The translations under genes were made by a program, and so were the position numbers. The notes beneath the pieces are model-generated. The model was not told the DNA's origin. It saw only the letters and a program-made list of their open reading frames with translations, and made no database searches. A stretch of 35,183 nucleotides of DNA from Phycisphaerae bacterium (GTDB lineage Bacteria; Planctomycetota; Phycisphaerae; UBA1845; PWPN01), in assembly GCA_016928855.1 (NCBI GenBank), contig JAFGKA010000113.1, positions 1 through 35,183 on the forward strand, in the 5' to 3' direction. This document shows positions 33,367 through 35,183 of this stretch, one piece after another (positions within the stretch are counted from its first letter, which is position 1; each line of letters begins with the position of its first letter).

Positions 33367-33727
33367 GGGGTTGTGGCCCTTTCAGGATCGACGTCGTCCG
33401 ACGCTCTATGGTATCGGCGCGCGTGATACAAACACAACAGCCATAGGGCGGACCTCGCCGGGCGCTGGCCTGTAAGACGGCGGAGAATTGGCACTTGCGC
33501 TCGATCTGCCGCTCACGCGGGGGGCTTTCGCGACGCAGCATGGCCGGTGGCGGTGCACGGTCACACCGCTGGGCAAGTCTCGGACCGGCTCGGTGGGCAG
33601 CAGGTCTCGGTGCCCCGGGGATGCGACACCGCCGCTGAATGACAACTCGAACTCCTGCACCAGGGATTGATTCAAGACCGGCTGAACGGATAGAATACGG
33701 ACACATATCACGGCGAGGAGGTCGGGC
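33367..33727. other. Divergent gap between tilS and SUMF1-fold gene, no gene
   Basis: These 361 bases hold no convincing coding frame. The minus-strand open frame that crosses the region is an antisense, arginine/valine-rich shadow of the SUMF1-fold gene. Apart from the plus-strand promoter at 33667-33696, nothing recognisable is seen. There is no tRNA-like T-loop or cloverleaf and no strong hairpin. Confidence 0.5.
33667..33696 (+). promoter_or_regulatory. Predicted sigma70-type promoter for the SUMF1-fold gene
   Basis: TTGATT (33667-33672) and TAGAAT (33691-33696) are separated by 18 bases. Transcription would start near 33703, giving a short leader containing GAGGAGG, 6 bases before the ATG at 33728. 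Confidence 0.5.
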
Positions 33728-34786
33728 ATGAACGCTTTGATTTCGCGCGTGTCGGTTTTTGTGTGGTTCGTTCTTCTGGCGGGCACGGCGAATGCGGTGG
33801 TCATCGAGACCGTGCCGGTGGGCAATCCGGGGAATGCGGGCGAGTTGTCCGGCGAAGGTGCGGGCGGCTGCGGGCCGGACCGGATCTGCGGCATTGTGGA
33901 CTATGCGTACAACATCGGCAAATACGAGGTCACGGCGGGGCAGTACACGGCGTTTCTGAACGCCGTGGTGGCTACGGACCCGTACGGGCTGTACAACACG
34001 AACATGTGGTCGAGCCAATACGGCTGCAAGATCCAGCGCAGCACTACGTCGGGGACTTACACGTACAGCATCGCGAGCGACTACGCCAACCGCCCGGTGA
34101 ACTACGTTTCGTGGGGCGATGCGGCCCGCTTTTCCAACTGGCTTCACAACGGCCAGCCGGCGGGGCCACAGAACGCAGACACGACCGAGGACGGCGCGTA
34201 CGACCTGGCGGCTACTCAGCCCTACTACAATCCAGATGGAACGATCAACGACCAGAATGGACTCAATGCGGCCCTCTTGGCCGTAAACCGCAACGGCAAC
34301 TGGAAGTGGGCGATCACCAACGAGGATGAGTGGTACAAGGCGGCGTACTACGACCCGACCACGAGCAGCTACTACGACTACCCGACAAGCGGCAATGCCG
34401 TCCCTGGGCGAGACCGGAACGACGTTTCCGGCAACAACGCGAACTATTACGGAACGCCGTTCCCGATCGACTCGCCGCACTACACGACCGGTGTGGGCCA
34501 GTTTCACAACTCCGCCGGCCCGTACGGTACGTTCGACCAGGGCGGCAACGTGTGGGAATGGAATGAAGCCGTGATCGGTTCCCATCGCAGCGTGCGGGGC
34601 GGGTCGTTTGGCAGCCTCGGTGACAGCCTGCTCGCGTCGGGTCGCTACGACGACGGGGACTCCGCGGCGGGCGAGTACCTCACCCTCGGGTTCCGCGTCT
34701 CCGAGGTTCCTGAGCCAACATCCCTGGCGATACTGGCGTTCGGAGGGATAGGGACGTTGGTCAGGCGAAGGGGGCTGGGAAGATAG
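33728..34786 (+). CDS. Secreted SUMF1/formylglycine-generating-enzyme-fold protein with PEP-CTERM tail
   Basis: This 352-residue exported protein has a signal peptide (1-23, cleavage after GTANA). Its FGE-sulfatase (SUMF1) fold is shown by NIGKYEVTAGQYTAFLNAV, RPVNYVSWGDAARFSNWL, ITNEDEWYKAAYYDP, GGNVWEWNEAVIG, VRGGSFGS and LTLGFRVSE. In true formylglycine-generating enzymes, cysteines near the NVWEWC and GFR segments form the active site. Here WEW is followed by Asn and no Cys precedes GFR, so it is unlikely to be an FGE. A structural or ligand-binding role is more likely. The last 26 residues are a PEP-CTERM signal: VPEPTSLA, a hydrophobic helix and RRRGLGR, for exosortase-type surface sorting. 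GAGGAGG lies 6 bases before the ATG. A truncated paralogue tail lies 350 bases downstream. Confidence 0.93.
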   Translation: MNALISRVSVFVWFVLLAGTANAVVIETVPVGNPGNAGELSGEGAGGCGPDRICGIVDYAYNIGKYEVTAGQYTAFLNAVVATDPYGLYNTNMWSSQYGCKIQRSTTSGTYTYSIASDYANRPVNYVSWGDAARFSNWLHNGQPAGPQNADTTEDGAYDLAATQPYYNPDGTINDQNGLNAALLAVNRNGNWKWAITNEDEWYKAAYYDPTTSSYYDYPTSGNAVPGRDRNDVSGNNANYYGTPFPIDSPHYTTGVGQFHNSAGPYGTFDQGGNVWEWNEAVIGSHRSVRGGSFGSLGDSLLASGRYDDGDSAAGEYLTLGFRVSEVPEPTSLAILAFGGIGTLVRRRGLGR

Positions 34787-34832
34787 CCCTCTGTCCTTTG
34801 TCTTTCTTACCCCCGCATTCTTCGCCGCCGGA

Positions 34833-34895
34833 CCCTTGACGCGCGACGGGCGCAACGCGTCCCGGAGCGACGTCCGTCGCGTCGCGCGTCAAGGG
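34833..34895. repeat. Large palindrome with two inner hairpins (cloverleaf-like)
   Basis: CCCTTGACGCGCGAC (34833-34847) and GTCGCGCGTCAAGGG (34881-34895) are perfect 15-bp arms. The 33-base interior can fold into two further hairpins: GGGCGC with a near-complement GCGTCCC, and GCGAC (34876 region arm GTCGC) around GTCC. The result is a cruciform or cloverleaf shape. It begins 47 bases after the stop of the SUMF1-fold gene. A T6 run follows 17 bases later, so a terminator function is possible, but the inner hairpins suggest a REP/mobile-type structured repeat. Confidence 0.65.
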
Positions 34896-34998
34896 GAAGG
34901 CGGCGCGCGGATTTTTTGAGCCATGCGCACGCGCCGCATCAGCGGGGATTCCCGGTAACGAGGCAAGAGGCCTGCCGTTAGACCTGTTAATCCGTTGG

Positions 34999-35136
34999 AT
35001 CTTTCTGTCATCAATCTTTCTGTCCAGATGGCTCGGCCACGCAACTCTCGATGGTTTGCATTGGATTAACATCACTCGGAATTGCGTCGCGTTTATGACG
35101 ATCGAGAAATGACAGAAAGATTGATGACAGAAAAAT
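34999..35136. repeat. 23-bp perfect inverted repeat element, MITE-like
   Basis: The 23 bases at 35002-35024 are perfectly inverted at 35111-35133, with 86 bases between. Each arm itself contains two direct copies of an 11-mer: ATCTTTCTGTC at 34999-35009 and 35014-35024, and its complement GACAGAAAGAT at 35111-35121 and GACAGAAAAAT at 35126-35136 (one mismatch). There are thus four copies with 15-base spacing. The interior is AT-richer than the genes around it and encodes nothing. This resembles a small non-autonomous mobile element or a repeat-family copy. It ends immediately before the truncated SUMF1 remnant. Confidence 0.6.
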
Positions 35137-35139
35137 GAA

Positions 35140-35183
35140 CGCCCGACGAACGAGAACAACAACATCGGGTTCCGCGTCTCCGA
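35140..35183 (+). pseudogene. Truncated C-terminal fragment of a second SUMF1-fold PEP-CTERM gene
   Basis: The last bases read in frame as RPTNENNNIGFRVS, the standard end of the SUMF1 fold just before a PEP-CTERM tail. The final 19 bases are identical to 34686-34704 in the intact neighbour, in the same reading phase (GFRVSE). Immediately upstream the frame hits TGA at 35125-35127, and instead of the rest of the domain there is the inverted-repeat element. The 5' part of this copy is therefore missing or moved. The window ends here, so the 3' part, presumably VPEP and the membrane helix, is not seen. Confidence 0.55.

Larger units (their letters stand above)
34787..35139. other. Gene-free region made largely of inverted-repeat elements
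   Basis: These 353 bases lie between the intact SUMF1-fold gene and the truncated second copy. They contain the large palindrome (34833-34895), a T6 run at 34912-34917, an 8-bp inverted repeat GTTAATCC (34986-34993) / GGATTAAC (35063-35070), and the 23-bp inverted repeat (35002-35133). No coding frame in any direction looks real. The base composition is noticeably more AT-rich from 34980 on than the surrounding genes. Confidence 0.6.

Noticed and set aside
33296-34855. 519-codon minus-strand open frame
   Set aside because: It overlaps tilS and the SUMF1-fold gene in shadow frames. It is arginine/valine-rich without motifs.
1-35183. tRNA, rRNA, CRISPR array, transposase or integrase genes
   Set aside because: No T-loop/anticodon arrangement, regularly spaced identical repeats, or DDE/tyrosine/serine recombinase motifs were seen in any gap or gene.

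Overview
The window is a 35.2 kb stretch of GC-rich bacterial chromosome. It most likely comes from a planctomycete (Planctomycetota, possibly Phycisphaerae-like). This rests on content only: giant secreted FG-GAP/thrombospondin-3 proteins, a secreted sulfatase-modifying-factor-fold protein with a PEP-CTERM tail, a DUF3352-like secreted protein, an AsmA-like protein and few Shine-Dalgarno-rich long operons. No rRNA, tRNA, CRISPR array or transposase gene was found, so the taxonomic placement is an inference.

Layout. 1-942: 3' part of an S41 C-terminal processing peptidase. 983-4955 (minus): a four-gene run ribF > nrnA > DUF3352-like secreted protein > STAS protein, with a good promoter upstream of ribF. 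5101-6297 (plus): a GT4-like protein that lacks the usual catalytic glutamates. 6469-16341 (minus): two tandem, paralogous exported giants (1959 and 1223 aa) made of repeated ~100-residue beta domains followed by FG-GAP propeller repeats. The longer one also carries thrombospondin type-3 calcium repeats. 16944-19880 (plus, divergent): a secreted subtilase with two PKD domains and a C-terminal sorting-type tail. 19975-20721 (minus): a HAD hydrolase. 21285-23038 (plus): a DUF89 damage-control phosphatase and a lipoprotein cytochrome c'. 23064-25425 (minus): a polyprenyl-phosphate glycosyltransferase (GT2) overlapping a multi-spanning GT-C type protein. 25605-26924 (plus): UDP-glucose 6-dehydrogenase. 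27130-33366 (minus): tilS > GT39-like membrane glycosyltransferase > AsmA-like protein, all overlapping. 33728-34786 (plus): the PEP-CTERM SUMF1-fold protein. 34787-35183: a gene-free end with two strong inverted-repeat elements, then a truncated C-terminal piece of a second SUMF1-type gene that runs off the window.

How the parts fit. RibF and NrnA are housekeeping enzymes for flavin cofactors and for nanoRNA/PAP turnover. Ugd (UDP-glucuronate), the GT2 enzyme (lipid-linked sugar donor) and the two GT-C/GT39 proteins (periplasmic transfer from lipid-linked donors) together resemble the logic of an Arn-type cell-envelope glycosylation route, although they sit in separate transcription units. 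The FG-GAP giants, subtilase and SUMF1 protein form the exported, surface-associated fraction. The least explained parts are the tandem FG-GAP giants beside the divergent sorted subtilase, the long structured hairpin at 21097-21157, the inverted-repeat cluster at 26972-27080, and the palindrome plus 23-bp inverted-repeat element next to a broken SUMF1 copy at the right edge.
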